This document shows, in pieces, positions 6,542 through 15,303 of a stretch of DNA of 42,108 nt. Numbering within the stretch: the first letter of the stretch is position 1; every line of letters begins with the position of its first letter. Position numbers and translations under genes: made by a program. The notes under the pieces are model-generated. The model was not told the origin of the DNA, ran no database searches, and saw only the letters and a list, made by a program, of their open reading frames with translations. Source of the stretch: a virus; the IMG/VR virus record IMGVR_UViG_3300010396_000027, positions 1 through 42,108 of that record, one strand, 5' to 3'.

Positions 6542-6820
6542 ATGCCCAAGCGCACCGGCCGCTACTGGCGCGAGCATGTAGTACCAGCAGTCCTCGCCCG
6601 AGACGGCGGCATCTGCTGGATCTGCGGCCACCCCGGCGCAACCACCGCAGACCACGACCCGCCAGCAAGCAAACTGCCACCGCACCTGCACATGGACCTG
6701 CGCTTCCTCAAGGCAGCACACGACCGCTGCAACCGGATCAAGCGAGACCGCACCGTCGAGTACGCACGGCAGCGCATCGCCAAGCAGACCACGGGGTCGA
6801 GCGGCGGCTTCAGCTGGTGA
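6542..6820 (+). CDS. HNH endonuclease, copy 2
   Basis: 92 residues with a zinc-bound HNH core: ICWICGHPG (C-x2-C), ADHDPP (the HD of the motif) and LKAAHDRCNRIKRDR (H-x2-C-N). The short length and the position near terminase match HNH proteins that assist DNA packaging in cos-type phages. It follows the copy-1 HNH gene after 66 bases. Confidence 0.82.
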   Translation: MPKRTGRYWREHVVPAVLARDGGICWICGHPGATTADHDPPASKLPPHLHMDLRFLKAAHDRCNRIKRDRTVEYARQRIAKQTTGSSGGFSW

Positions 6821-6853
6821 AGTTGTCCCATCCCTAGTTCACAAGCGCGCTCC

Positions 6854-7336
6854 GTGTCCGAGCATCAGCGCGTGGCGAAGCTCCGCAACGATCGCATAAC
6901 CAGTCGACGCCGTTACCGACGGGCCAGAGTGCAGCGCCTTGCCACTGGTCGAGTGGTCAGCGCCACGGGTCGAACGTGGATCGCTGGTCGATGCCAGGCC
7001 TGTGACCGGCCGTTCGTGACTCGTGTCCGCTCGACTACTACGTGCAGCACCACATGCTCCAAGCGCCTGAAGGGGCGCAAGCGAAACGTGCGCCGCCGAT
7101 CGAAGTACCACCTATTGCGCCACTCCATCTTCGAGCGTGACGGTTGGAAGTGCCGCATCTGTGGTGATCCAGTGGACGCTGCCGCAAGGGCGCCGACACT
7201 GGATGCTCCGGTGCTCGACCACATCGTGCCTCGAGCCAAGGGTGGAGCGCTTGCCGACCCAACCAATCTCCAGTGCGCCCACTTCTACTGCAACAGCGTG
7301 AAGCAGGACCGCGTGGGCTTCAGTCTCCTGCCCTAG
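6854..7336 (+). CDS. HNH endonuclease with extra N-terminal zinc ribbon, copy 3
   Basis: 160 residues starting at GTG 6854. The N-terminal half is very basic and has a C-x2-C ... C-x3-C ribbon (GRCQACDRPF ... TTTCSTTCSKR). The C-terminal half is a canonical HNH: RDGWKCRICGDPV, VLDHIVPRAKGG, NLQCAHFYCNSVK. It directly precedes the small terminase, the position where HNH proteins act with terminase in DNA packaging. No clear ribosome-binding site was found for GTG 6854; internal starts are possible. Confidence 0.82.
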   Translation: MSEHQRVAKLRNDRITSRRRYRRARVQRLATGRVVSATGRTWIAGRCQACDRPFVTRVRSTTTCSTTCSKRLKGRKRNVRRRSKYHLLRHSIFERDGWKCRICGDPVDAAARAPTLDAPVLDHIVPRAKGGALADPTNLQCAHFYCNSVKQDRVGFSLLP

Positions 7337-7343
7337 GACGGTG

Positions 7344-7367
7344 GGGTGGGAGGAGGACCGCCCACCC
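7344..7367. other. G-rich hairpin between HNH and terminase genes
   Basis: GGGTGGG (7344-7350) pairs with CCCACCC (7361-7367) around a 10-base loop. There is no T run, so a classical terminator is unlikely. The location, between the packaging-associated HNH gene and the small terminase, makes a cos/pac-linked element or an mRNA leader structure possible. The rest of 7337-7432 shows only the AGGAGG ribosome-binding site of terS. Confidence 0.4.
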
Positions 7368-7432
7368 ACGAAGCCTCGCAAGGTCTGCTCCGACGTCTAT
7401 CTGTGACGATTTCCGCCATGCAGGAGGGCCTG

Positions 7433-7720
7433 ATGTCGAAGCCTCTGCGTGCGGTCAAGCCGGGCGAGAAGCCAGAACCCGAGCGACATCTGACGATCAC
7501 GGAAGCCGCGGCGCGCGGCACGATCCGCCAGCAGCTTGTGGCACTTCGGGAACGCGTCGCGAAGACGGTCGAGGATCCGAACTGCCCAGCCCGCGAACTC
7601 GCCGCCCTGTCGCGTCGGCTGATGGAGATCACCAAGGAGATCGAGGCCATCGACGTGCGGGACGCCGAGGAAGCAGGTGGCGGTGCCGCAACTCCAGACG
7701 AAGACTGGGAGGCTGTCTGA
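7433..7720 (+). CDS. terS: Terminase small subunit
   Basis: 95 residues. ATG 7433 has AGGAGG just upstream; ATG 7418 is a possible earlier start. After a basic N terminus (SKPLRAVKPGEKPEPERHL) the product is helical: TITEAAARGTIRQQLVALRE, then a conserved-looking segment VEDPNCPARELAALSRRLME typical of small terminase proteins of actinophages. It would recognise the packaging site and recruit the large subunit. It overlaps terL by 44 bases. Confidence 0.75.
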   Translation: MSKPLRAVKPGEKPEPERHLTITEAAARGTIRQQLVALRERVAKTVEDPNCPARELAALSRRLMEITKEIEAIDVRDAEEAGGGAATPDEDWEAV

Positions 7721-9116
7721 GATTGCCCGCCATGTGATCCTTCCGACGGGGATCGTGTCGACGGGCTGGCCGGCGGTGCGGGATACCGCGGCGGACTTCG
7801 GGGTCACGTTCGACGCTTGGCAGGACGGCGCCGGCCGGGTGATCTTGGCGAAGCGGGCCGACGGCTCGTATGCCTGCTCGATCGGCGGCGTGGTGATGTC
7901 GATCCCTCGCCAGGTCGGCAAGACGTTCCTGATCGGTGCGATCGTTTTCGCGCTCTGCCTGCTCAATCCCGGACTGACGGTGCTGTGGACAGCGCACCGC
8001 CTCCGCACCGCGGATGAGACGTTCGCCAAGATGCAGGCGTTCGCGAATCGGAAGAAGATCAAGCCCCACGTCGCGAAGGTCACGGTCGGCTCGGGCGACG
8101 AGGAGATCAAGTTCCACAACGACAGCCGGATCATGTTCGGCGCCCGCGAGCGCGGCTTCGGCCGGGGCTTCGATGACGTGGATGTCGAGGTCTTCGATGA
8201 GGCACAGATCCTCACCGAGAACGCGATCGACGACATGGTGCCGGCGACCAACACGGCGAAGAACCCGCTCCTGATCTACACCGGCACGCCGCCGAAGCCG
8301 ACCGACCCTTCGCAGGTGTTCACCGCCAAGCGCGCCGATGCCCTGAACGGCGACGATGGCGACACCGCATATATCGAGTTCAGCGCCGACCGCGGCTGCA
8401 AGCTGACCGACCGGAAGCAGTGGGGTAAGGCGAACCCGAGCTTCGTCTCTGGTCGCACGCCGGAAGCGGCGATGCTCCGCATGATCAAGAACCTCTCCGA
8501 AGAGTCCTTCGTTCGGGAGGGCCTCGGAATCTGGGACGAAGACGACCAGAAAGCCGACATCGACCAGAAGGTCTGGGCCGAGCTCGAGCACGTGGAAGAG
8601 CAGCGACCTTCGCCCGTCGCGCTCGCAGTACAGGTCTCCGAAGATCGGCAATGGACCCACATCGGGCTCGCGGGCCGAAGGTCTGACGGTCTCGTTCACC
8701 TTCAGGTCATCGACTCGTTCCAAGGCACCGGCGGCGTCGCGCAACGGCTCGGTGAGCTTCAGCGGAAGTGGCAGTGCGGCGAGATCGCGATCGATCCCGG
8801 TGGGCCTTCCGGGTCGCTGATGCCCGCGCTCGAGGCCGCGAAGATCGCGACGGACCCCGCGTGGGCGCGGGAGATCGCCGGCGCCGACGCCGCGTTCCTC
8901 GACGCGGTGAAAGAACGGACCGTGCGTCACGCGTCGCAGCCCGTGTTGAACATCTCGGTTCGGGCCGCGCGGAAGCAGCCGACGGGCAAGGCGTGGGTGT
9001 GGGTGTCGAACGAACCCGGGACTGACATCGCGCCGTTGAAGGCGGTGACGCTCGCGCTCGCGCAGTTGGCGAAGGGCCCGACGACGCAGAGCTACGTGCC
9101 GAAGCGTCTTCGCTAG
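7677..9116 (+). CDS. terL: Terminase large subunit (packaging ATPase and nuclease)
   Basis: 479 residues. The ATPase half shows Walker A IPRQVGKT (76-83), Walker B VEVFDEAQ (170-177; D174/E175) and a coupling-motif-like YTGTPP (201-206). The nuclease half has AIDPGGPSGS (371-380) and a C-terminal HASQPVLN segment. Where most relatives have an aspartate in an AVDVS strand (first metal ligand), this protein reads AVQVS, with Gln319 instead; Glu322/Asp323 are nearby. Start is GTG 7677, with GTG 7683 as an alternative. It drives DNA into the prohead and cuts concatemers. Confidence 0.93.
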   Translation: MAVPQLQTKTGRLSEIARHVILPTGIVSTGWPAVRDTAADFGVTFDAWQDGAGRVILAKRADGSYACSIGGVVMSIPRQVGKTFLIGAIVFALCLLNPGLTVLWTAHRLRTADETFAKMQAFANRKKIKPHVAKVTVGSGDEEIKFHNDSRIMFGARERGFGRGFDDVDVEVFDEAQILTENAIDDMVPATNTAKNPLLIYTGTPPKPTDPSQVFTAKRADALNGDDGDTAYIEFSADRGCKLTDRKQWGKANPSFVSGRTPEAAMLRMIKNLSEESFVREGLGIWDEDDQKADIDQKVWAELEHVEEQRPSPVALAVQVSEDRQWTHIGLAGRRSDGLVHLQVIDSFQGTGGVAQRLGELQRKWQCGEIAIDPGGPSGSLMPALEAAKIATDPAWAREIAGADAAFLDAVKERTVRHASQPVLNISVRAARKQPTGKAWVWVSNEPGTDIAPLKAVTLALAQLAKGPTTQSYVPKRLR

Positions 9117-9129
9117 TTCGGAGGGATCC

Positions 9130-10593
9130 ATGATCGAAACCTCCGTTGTCGGTTCGCCAGGCTGGTGGCTCGCTCGTCTCATGGGGAAGCTCGAGCGGAA
9201 ACGGCCCGACTACCAGAACCTATGGGACTACTACACCGGCGACGCGATGATCGCGCCGCTCAACCCGTCCTCCGCGGTGCGGGAAGCGTTTCGGCGGCTG
9301 ATGTACCTCTCGCGCACGAACTTCGCCGAGCTCGTCGTGGAAGCCGTGCGCGAGCGGATGAAGGTGACCGGATTCCGCACCGGCGCTGACTCCGACGATC
9401 TTGGCGACAAGGAAGCGTGGCGGATCTGGCAGGCGAACGAGCTCGACGCCGACTCGGGGATGCTGCACCGAGCGAAACTCGTGATGGGCGACGCGTACGC
9501 GATGATCGGCGGTGTTGACCCGGAGATCGGTGCCGCGGTGATCACGCCCGAAGATCCGCGCGAGGTCATCACCGAGCATGATTCGGTGCGGAAACGGAAG
9601 GTCATCGCTGCGCTGAAGGTGTTCTGCGACGACACCGTGGGGCTCGACAAGGCGATTCTGTTCCTGCCCGGCAAGGTCTACAAGGCAGCACGTCAGTCGA
9701 ACGACGCGAACACCTACTCGCTCGGTGATCTCGGCGCGTGGGAGTGGATGCCGAACACTCCGGAGACGTGGCCTTCGCTGACGATCCCGGTGGTGCGGTT
9801 CCCGAACCGTGCCGACCTCTCCGGTTGCTCGAAGGGCGAGTTCGAGCCGCACCTTCCGATCCTCGACCGGATCAACTACGAGATCCTCCAACGGCTCGAG
9901 ATCGCGACGATGCAGGCGTTCAAGCAGCGCGGCATCAAAGGCCTCCCGCAGATCGGTCCCGACGGCAAGGAGATCGACTACACCGACGTGTTCTCCGCGG
10001 ACCCGGGCGCCCTTTGGCAGCTGCCCGCAACCGCGGACATCTGGGAGTCCGGCCAGGTCGACCTCTCCGGGATCCGGGACTCGATCCGCCACGACGTGCA
10101 AGACCTCGCCGCGGTCACCCGCACGCCGCTCTTCTACCTGACGCCCGACGCCGCGAACGGCAGCGCTGAAGGTGCATCGCTCGCGCGTGAAGGGCTCGTG
10201 TTCAAGACCGAGGATCGGCTCCTGGAGACCGGCGAGTCGTGGGAAGCGACCGAAGCGATCGCGTTCGACCTCGCCGGCGACAAGGAGCGCGCGAAGCGGA
10301 CCGACATGGAAGTGATCTGGGCCTCGCCGGAGCGGTTCTCGCTCGCGGAACGGTTCGATGCTGCGGTGAAGGCGAGCGCGGCCGGGGTGCCGTGGCGGAC
10401 GGTCATGGCGACGATCCTCCAGTACTCGCCGCAAGAGATCGCACGGATGGAAGAGGAACGTGGGCAAGACGTGCTGCTCGGCATCCCCGAGGGTCCGGTG
10501 CAGACGCGCGTCACGGAACAGGGGGTCGTGAATGGCACCCCTCCCGCCGCACCTCCGCCGCCCGCTAACCCTCCGGTTTCAGCAGGCACTTAG
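9130..10593 (+). CDS. Portal protein
   Basis: 487 residues, with GGAGG eight bases before ATG 9130. It starts with RPDYQNLWDYYTGDA and SRTNFAELVVEAVRERMKV, typical of SPP1 gp6-type portals of actinophages, followed by ALKVFCDD, a central beta-rich part and DSIRHDVQDLAAVTRTPLFY plus ASLAREGLVFK, the conserved helical clip/stem segment. It forms the dodecameric ring through which DNA enters. Ends in a Pro/Ala-rich tail. The next gene begins inside its 3' end. Confidence 0.92.
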   Translation: MIETSVVGSPGWWLARLMGKLERKRPDYQNLWDYYTGDAMIAPLNPSSAVREAFRRLMYLSRTNFAELVVEAVRERMKVTGFRTGADSDDLGDKEAWRIWQANELDADSGMLHRAKLVMGDAYAMIGGVDPEIGAAVITPEDPREVITEHDSVRKRKVIAALKVFCDDTVGLDKAILFLPGKVYKAARQSNDANTYSLGDLGAWEWMPNTPETWPSLTIPVVRFPNRADLSGCSKGEFEPHLPILDRINYEILQRLEIATMQAFKQRGIKGLPQIGPDGKEIDYTDVFSADPGALWQLPATADIWESGQVDLSGIRDSIRHDVQDLAAVTRTPLFYLTPDAANGSAEGASLAREGLVFKTEDRLLETGESWEATEAIAFDLAGDKERAKRTDMEVIWASPERFSLAERFDAAVKASAAGVPWRTVMATILQYSPQEIARMEEERGQDVLLGIPEGPVQTRVTEQGVVNGTPPAAPPPPANPPVSAGT

Positions 10594-11122
10594 AACGATC
10601 GGCGCGCGCACCACACCGCAACTCGCACGCGCCTGGTCCTCGCTCGACAGCTACCGCGAACCCGACATCGCGATCTTCGCCGAGCAGACCGCACCCGCGT
10701 TGAACGCGGCGAAGTTCGCAGCAGTCCGACAGGCCGCCGGCTACTACACCCTCACCGCAGGAGTACGCGCCATCGGCGTGAAGGCCGCGACGATCGCGGT
10801 CGAGCCCGACACGCGAGCTCCGTTCATCGCTACCTGGCTTGCGTTGAAAAATGGCGACCCGATCGAAACCGCAGTCGAGCACGGAGCCTCACGACTCGAC
10901 GCGCTCTCGACAGATTTCATTGTGAGCAGCGCTCGCCAAACCGGCGATGCAGTGATCGAAAAGTCCGGACTCAAGATCATCGGATGGGAGCGAATCCCCG
11001 ACGATGACGCGTGTCCGTGGTGCGAGGAAGTCGCGCCGGGCTTCTACCACTCCGCCGAGAGCGCGGACTTTGGGCATTCGAACTGCGGATGCTCGGCAGA
11101 GCCCCTCTACATCTCTGACTGA
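10532..11122 (+). CDS. MuF-like minor capsid protein
   Basis: 196 residues, overlapping the portal gene by 62 bases. After a helical N-terminal domain the C terminus reads WERIPDDDACPWCEEVAPGF ... HSNCGCSAEPLY, the cysteine cluster of the Mu gpF C-terminal family found right after portal genes. These proteins ride on the portal and may be ejected with DNA. No protease motif is visible, so this is unlikely to be a maturation protease. Confidence 0.75.
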   Translation: MAPLPPHLRRPLTLRFQQALRTIGARTTPQLARAWSSLDSYREPDIAIFAEQTAPALNAAKFAAVRQAAGYYTLTAGVRAIGVKAATIAVEPDTRAPFIATWLALKNGDPIETAVEHGASRLDALSTDFIVSSARQTGDAVIEKSGLKIIGWERIPDDDACPWCEEVAPGFYHSAESADFGHSNCGCSAEPLYISD

Positions 11123-11160
11123 CGCGCGATGCGCGGTCACCAACCAAAGGAGCAGGCGCG

Positions 11161-11718
11161 ATGCCTGACGCCCAAACGACCACGGACGCGACGTCCACTA
11201 CCGACACGAACGCAACGGCAGCCACCACCGCGACCGACCAGACGGCCGAGCTCGGTGACGGCGGCCAGAAGGCACTCGCCGAAGAACGACGGCTCCGCAA
11301 GGAAGCCGAGAAGCAAGCCAAGGCCAACGCGACCGAACTTCAGAAGCTGCGCGACGCGAATCTGAACGAGGTCGACAAAGCCATCTTGGCTGCACGAGAA
11401 GAGGGCAAGACCGAAGCACTGCGCGAAGCAGGAATCGGCCGCGTAGAAGACGCCGTACGAGCCGCTGCCGGCGGCAGAAATGTCGACGTCGACGCACTCC
11501 TCGAGAGTCTCGACCCGACGAAGTTCCTTGATGATGCAGGCGGTCCGGACCGCGAGGCCATTCAGGCGTGGGTTGACCGGATCGCACCCGCCGCAGGGGA
11601 ACGCGGCGACGGCTTCGGGGTCCCCGACCTCGCGCAAGGCACACGCACTCCAGCAAAGGGGCTCGGATCCGACGAGCTCACGAACGCACTCGCACGAATG
11701 GTTGGCGCTCGACGCTGA
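11161..11718 (+). CDS. Scaffolding protein
   Basis: 185 residues immediately before the capsid gene, with AAGGAG at 11147-11152. The N terminus is Thr/Ala-rich and disordered (TTTDATSTTDTNATAATTAT). The middle is a charged coiled coil (ALAEERRLRKEAEKQAKANA). The C terminus (SDELTNALARMVGARR) is helical and basic, as in scaffold proteins that bind capsid. It directs prohead assembly and is probably removed later. Confidence 0.82.
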   Translation: MPDAQTTTDATSTTDTNATAATTATDQTAELGDGGQKALAEERRLRKEAEKQAKANATELQKLRDANLNEVDKAILAAREEGKTEALREAGIGRVEDAVRAAAGGRNVDVDALLESLDPTKFLDDAGGPDREAIQAWVDRIAPAAGERGDGFGVPDLAQGTRTPAKGLGSDELTNALARMVGARR

Positions 11719-11767
11719 CGGGACTTCCGTCGGCGGTACCGCCACGTCCTGAAACAAGGAGCACAAC

Positions 11768-12718
11768 ATGGCGATTACCGCCTCAACCCAACGATCCGAT
11801 TTCTCGGGGTTTCTGCCCCGACACATCGCGGCGCCGTTCTTCGAGACCGCACGCCGTAACTCGGTGCTGATGCAACTCGCCCGCGAAGTGCCGCTGTCGA
11901 TCAACGGCGAAGCGATCCCCGTCGTGACCGGCCGACCCACTGCGAACTGGGTCGCTGAAGGTGCGCAGAAGCCCGCCTCGCACGGGACCATGACGCTCGA
12001 CACGATGGACCCGAAGAAGCTGGCGTGCATCGCGGTCGTGTCGCAGGAAGTCGTGCGTGCCGATCCCGGCAACTACGTCACGAACCTCCGCGACGACATC
12101 GGTGAGGCGTTCGCGATCGCGTTCGACCTCGCCGGTTTCCACAACCTGGGCGGCGACGGCACGGGCACCGGCCCGTTCTCGTCGTATATCGACCAGACCA
12201 CGAAGTCGGCCGAGCTCGGCGCAACATCGCAGGCCAACGGTGGCCTGTACGTCGATCTCGTCGAAGGCATGGACGAGATCATCACGCAGCCCGATCTCGC
12301 CGGGACCCGCAAATACAAGGTGACCGGCTTCGCGTTCGACACGCAGATGGAGACCCGGTTCCGGCGTGCGGTCAGCACGACCGGTGAGCCGCTCTGGACG
12401 GATCTCCCGACGCAGACCGAACCCAGCGCGCTCACGCAGACGGGCACCACGATGGGTCGCCGGTCGTTCATGGGCGACGGTGTCGCGAACAGCACCGGCA
12501 AGATCCTCGGCTACGTCGGAGACTGGTCACAGGTCGTGTGGGGTCAGATCGGCGGGATCAACTACTCCCTGTCCGACCAGGCCACCGTCACGATCAACGG
12601 CTCGTTGGTCTCCCTGTGGGAGAACAACCTCGTCGCGATCCGGGCAGAGACCGAGTTCGGGTTCGTCGTGAACGACCCGAAGGCGTTCCTCCAGTACCGC
12701 AACGACTCCGGTAGCTGA
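11768..12718 (+). CDS. Major capsid protein (HK97 fold)
   Basis: 316 residues preceded by AAGGAG. Features of HK97-type capsids: an N-terminal FLPRHIAAPFFETARRNSVL segment, VPLSINGEAIPVVTGRPTAN and WVAEGAQKP typical of the family, SQEVVRADPGNYVTNLRDDI (spine-helix region), and a C-terminal LVAIRAETEFGFVVNDPKAF segment, a hallmark of the P-domain end. No N-terminal delta domain precedes it, in line with a separate scaffold gene. Confidence 0.92.
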   Translation: MAITASTQRSDFSGFLPRHIAAPFFETARRNSVLMQLAREVPLSINGEAIPVVTGRPTANWVAEGAQKPASHGTMTLDTMDPKKLACIAVVSQEVVRADPGNYVTNLRDDIGEAFAIAFDLAGFHNLGGDGTGTGPFSSYIDQTTKSAELGATSQANGGLYVDLVEGMDEIITQPDLAGTRKYKVTGFAFDTQMETRFRRAVSTTGEPLWTDLPTQTEPSALTQTGTTMGRRSFMGDGVANSTGKILGYVGDWSQVVWGQIGGINYSLSDQATVTINGSLVSLWENNLVAIRAETEFGFVVNDPKAFLQYRNDSGS

Positions 12719-12732
12719 TCGGAGCCTTGGTC

Positions 12733-13329
12733 ATGGCCGAGCCGCTCGCAACAGACAACGATGTTGCCGGGCGGCTCGGCCGCGACCTCACATCAGACGA
12801 ACTCGCACGTATCGACACGCTCCTCGCGGACGTGTCCGCGGCAGTGCGCGCATACGCGGGACAGACGTTCACGCAAGAACAGACCACCGATCTTGTGACG
12901 ATCCGCAACCGAGCGGTGCGGCTACCGCAGCAGCCCATCACTGACGTCGCGTCAGCAGTCGACCAGTTCGGTAACAATGTCCCGTTCATCTGGATTACGG
13001 GCGACACGATGATCGCGTTGGCGAGCTCGACGTGGGTGAACGCGTTCGAGTTGAACCTCTATCCGTGGACGCGGCTCTCGAAGGTCCGGGTGACCTATAC
13101 GCACGGCTACGAGACCGTCCCTGACGACGTTGTCGCGGTCGTGTGCTCGGTTATCGGCCGCGCGCTGGGTGTGTCACCCACTCAGGGTGGCATCACGTCC
13201 GAGTCCATCACGAACTACTCGTACACGATCGGTTCTGCGGCAGCGCAGGGGCCATTCGGGCTGATGGCCGAAGAGAAATCGGTCCTCGACCGGTACCGCA
13301 CCCTCGCGGGACCTGCCTGGATGCTTTGA
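12733..13329 (+). CDS. Head-tail connector (adaptor, gp6/gp15-like)
   Basis: 198 residues starting at ATG 12733 with GGAG upstream (an in-frame TTG lies at 12727). N-terminal helices (DNDVAGRLGRDLTSDELARI), a beta-rich middle (VTIRNRAVRLPQQPITDVAS) and KVRVTYTHGYETVPDDVVAV are the usual pattern of the adaptor that binds below the portal. Its stop codon overlaps the first glycosyltransferase start, so the accessory cassette is translationally coupled to the structural operon. Confidence 0.82.
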   Translation: MAEPLATDNDVAGRLGRDLTSDELARIDTLLADVSAAVRAYAGQTFTQEQTTDLVTIRNRAVRLPQQPITDVASAVDQFGNNVPFIWITGDTMIALASSTWVNAFELNLYPWTRLSKVRVTYTHGYETVPDDVVAVVCSVIGRALGVSPTQGGITSESITNYSYTIGSAAAQGPFGLMAEEKSVLDRYRTLAGPAWML

Positions 13330-13991
13330 TCGTCATCATCATCCCGGTCTTACGCAGACCGTGGCGCGTGCAACCCCTCGTGGATTCGATCGAGGCGAAT
13401 ACCCTCGCCGAACACCGAACACTGTTCGTCGCGTCTCCAGGCGACGACGACGAGATCGCAGCGATCAATGACGTTGGCGCCGAATGGATCGAAACGCCGG
13501 AGCAGTACCCGTCGGGCGACTACGCCCGCAAGATCAACCTCGCCTACCGGGCGTCGTGGGAACCGCTCATGTTCCTCGGCGCCGACGATCTGTGCTTCCA
13601 TCCCGACTGGTTCGAGAAGGCGTCCGCGAAGTTCGGCGGCGACATCGGAGTCGTCGGTACGAACGACCTCGGCAACCGGCGCGTCATGCAAGGCGTACAT
13701 GCCACTCACTCGCTCGTGAGCCGCGAATACATCGACCGGCACGGCACGATCGACGAACCCCACAAGGTGCTCCACGAGGGCTACCAGCACAACTGGGTCG
13801 ACACCGAGTTCGTTGGCACCGCGCAACATCGTGGCGCGTTCATCTCAGCCCGCGAGAGTGTCGTGGAACATCTACACCCTCACTGGAACGCGGACGTTCC
13901 TGTAGACAGCACTTACGAGCACGGCCTCTCCGGCTTTGAACGGGACCGCCGCTATTACCTCGGCAGACAGCACCTGTGGAACGGGAGGTGA
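13326..13991 (+). CDS. Glycosyltransferase-like protein (GT-A fold), cassette gene 1
   Basis: 221 residues, starting at TTG 13326 (LIVIIIPVLRRPWRVQPLVD), which overlaps the connector stop. The first strand and helix resemble family-2 glycosyltransferases; GADD at residues 85-88 fits the metal/nucleotide-sugar binding DxD position. Downstream HEGYQHNWVDTEF and HLHPHWNA hold His/Asp residues seen in phage GT-A enzymes. It would transfer a sugar from a nucleotide-sugar donor. The TTG start and very tight coupling suggest low, stoichiometry-controlled expression. No membrane segment, so it should act in the cytoplasm. Confidence 0.75.
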   Translation: MIVIIIPVLRRPWRVQPLVDSIEANTLAEHRTLFVASPGDDDEIAAINDVGAEWIETPEQYPSGDYARKINLAYRASWEPLMFLGADDLCFHPDWFEKASAKFGGDIGVVGTNDLGNRRVMQGVHATHSLVSREYIDRHGTIDEPHKVLHEGYQHNWVDTEFVGTAQHRGAFISARESVVEHLHPHWNADVPVDSTYEHGLSGFERDRRYYLGRQHLWNGR

Positions 13992-13993
13992 CG

Positions 13994-14635
13994 ATGGACG
14001 TTACGGTCTGCATCGGTACCTTCGGCTCCAAGGAATGGGCCGACCTCGCCCACGAACGTGCCATCCCGTCCGTCGAACGTCAAGGCGTCACCTGGGTGCA
14101 TCTGAACCGCGCGACGCTGCACGAAGCGCGCAACGAATGCCTCGACTACGTGACCACCGAGCACGTCTGTTTCCTCGACGCCGACGACGAGCTGGAGCCC
14201 CACTATTTCGAGCACATCGCCAAATCCGACGCTGACGTTCGTGTCCCATCCGTCAGGTACGTTCGCAACGGGTTCGATCAGGGTGTCCGGATGCCGACGA
14301 TCGCCGGCCACACGCACGTCTGCGTCCCCGACTGCCTCGCTTACGGCAACTACTGCGTGATAGGTACTGTCGCCCCCACGCACCTCTTGCGCGAGGTTGG
14401 CGGGTTCCGCGACTTCGCGTGGTCGGAGGACTGGGATCTTTGGGTGCGCTGCTGGAAAGCCGGTGCGACGTTCGAGAACGTCGAACGCGCCGTGTACCGC
14501 GCGCACGTCCGTACCGACTCCCGCAACCGCGGCCAATCGCAGGACGCGAAGAACGCCGCGCATGCCGCGATCGCGGAAGCGAACGGCCTGCCGTGGCCGC
14601 TCCCGGTGAACCACCAAGCTCTGGTGGACGCGTGA
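13994..14635 (+). CDS. Family 2 glycosyltransferase, cassette gene 2
   Basis: 213 residues; start ATG 13994 with GGGAGG at 13983-13988. Standard GT2 layout: VTVCIGTFGSKEWADLAHER (nucleotide-binding strand), DADD at 62-65 after VCFL, and the acceptor-side GGFRDFAWSEDWDLWVR, whose ED-x-D-L-W is the usual GT2 catalytic base region. C-terminal WPLPVNHQALVDA. It is coupled by GTGA to the next gene. The donor sugar and acceptor cannot be read from sequence. Confidence 0.88.
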   Translation: MDVTVCIGTFGSKEWADLAHERAIPSVERQGVTWVHLNRATLHEARNECLDYVTTEHVCFLDADDELEPHYFEHIAKSDADVRVPSVRYVRNGFDQGVRMPTIAGHTHVCVPDCLAYGNYCVIGTVAPTHLLREVGGFRDFAWSEDWDLWVRCWKAGATFENVERAVYRAHVRTDSRNRGQSQDAKNAAHAAIAEANGLPWPLPVNHQALVDA

Positions 14636-15303
14636 CGGTCACGCTCGTCGTGTTCACCGACGGCCGTGACCACATCTACGAGACACTCCCGTCAGCGGTC
14701 GCGAACCTCGACGGGCCGATCTCGCGTCGGATCATCTACGACGACACCGGCGATGCACTCAACCGCGCTCGCCTCGCGGACGCGTTCCCGACGTTCACGA
14801 TCACGCATAGCCCCGATGGACGCCAAGGGTTCGGTGGCGCGATCCGATTCATGTGGCAATGGCTCGCCGCATCCGATACCAACACTTACGTCCTGCACCT
14901 CGAGGACGATTTCCTCTTCGACCGTGAAGTGAACCTCGCAGCGATATGCCAACTGCTCGACACGCATCCTTCACTCGTACAGGTCGTGTTGAAACGGCAG
15001 GCGTGGAGTGACGAGGAGATCGCAGCCGGTGGGGTCGTGCAACGCAACCCAGGCGCCTACGTGGAGCACGAGTGGGGCGATCACGCGTACCTGACACACC
15101 GCGAGTTCTGGAGCACGAACCCGTGCCTGTATCGGCGGACGCTCTGTGAGCGCGGCTGGCCCGACGATCCGTACAGCGAAGGGAAGTTCGGCGCGCTGAT
15201 CCGTGATGAGTCAGTAGCGATGCCGTTCGCGTACTGGGGTGCCCGGAACGATCCGCCGCTTGTCACGCACGTCGGTGACCAACGCGCAGGCGTCGGTTAC
15301 TGA
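14632..15303 (+). CDS. Glycosyltransferase-like protein, cassette gene 3
   Basis: 223 residues from GTG 14632 (VTVTLVVFTDGRDHIYETLP). The centre holds VLHLEDDFLF, with E91-D92-D93 at the donor-binding position of GT-A enzymes, preceded by GFGGAIRFMWQWL. WGDHAYLTHREFWSTNPCLY and WPDDPYSEGKFGALI follow as an acceptor-side region. It overlaps the methyltransferase start as TGATG. Similarity is to phage glycosyltransferases encoded among structural genes. Confidence 0.78.
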   Translation: MTVTLVVFTDGRDHIYETLPSAVANLDGPISRRIIYDDTGDALNRARLADAFPTFTITHSPDGRQGFGGAIRFMWQWLAASDTNTYVLHLEDDFLFDREVNLAAICQLLDTHPSLVQVVLKRQAWSDEEIAAGGVVQRNPGAYVEHEWGDHAYLTHREFWSTNPCLYRRTLCERGWPDDPYSEGKFGALIRDESVAMPFAYWGARNDPPLVTHVGDQRAGVGY

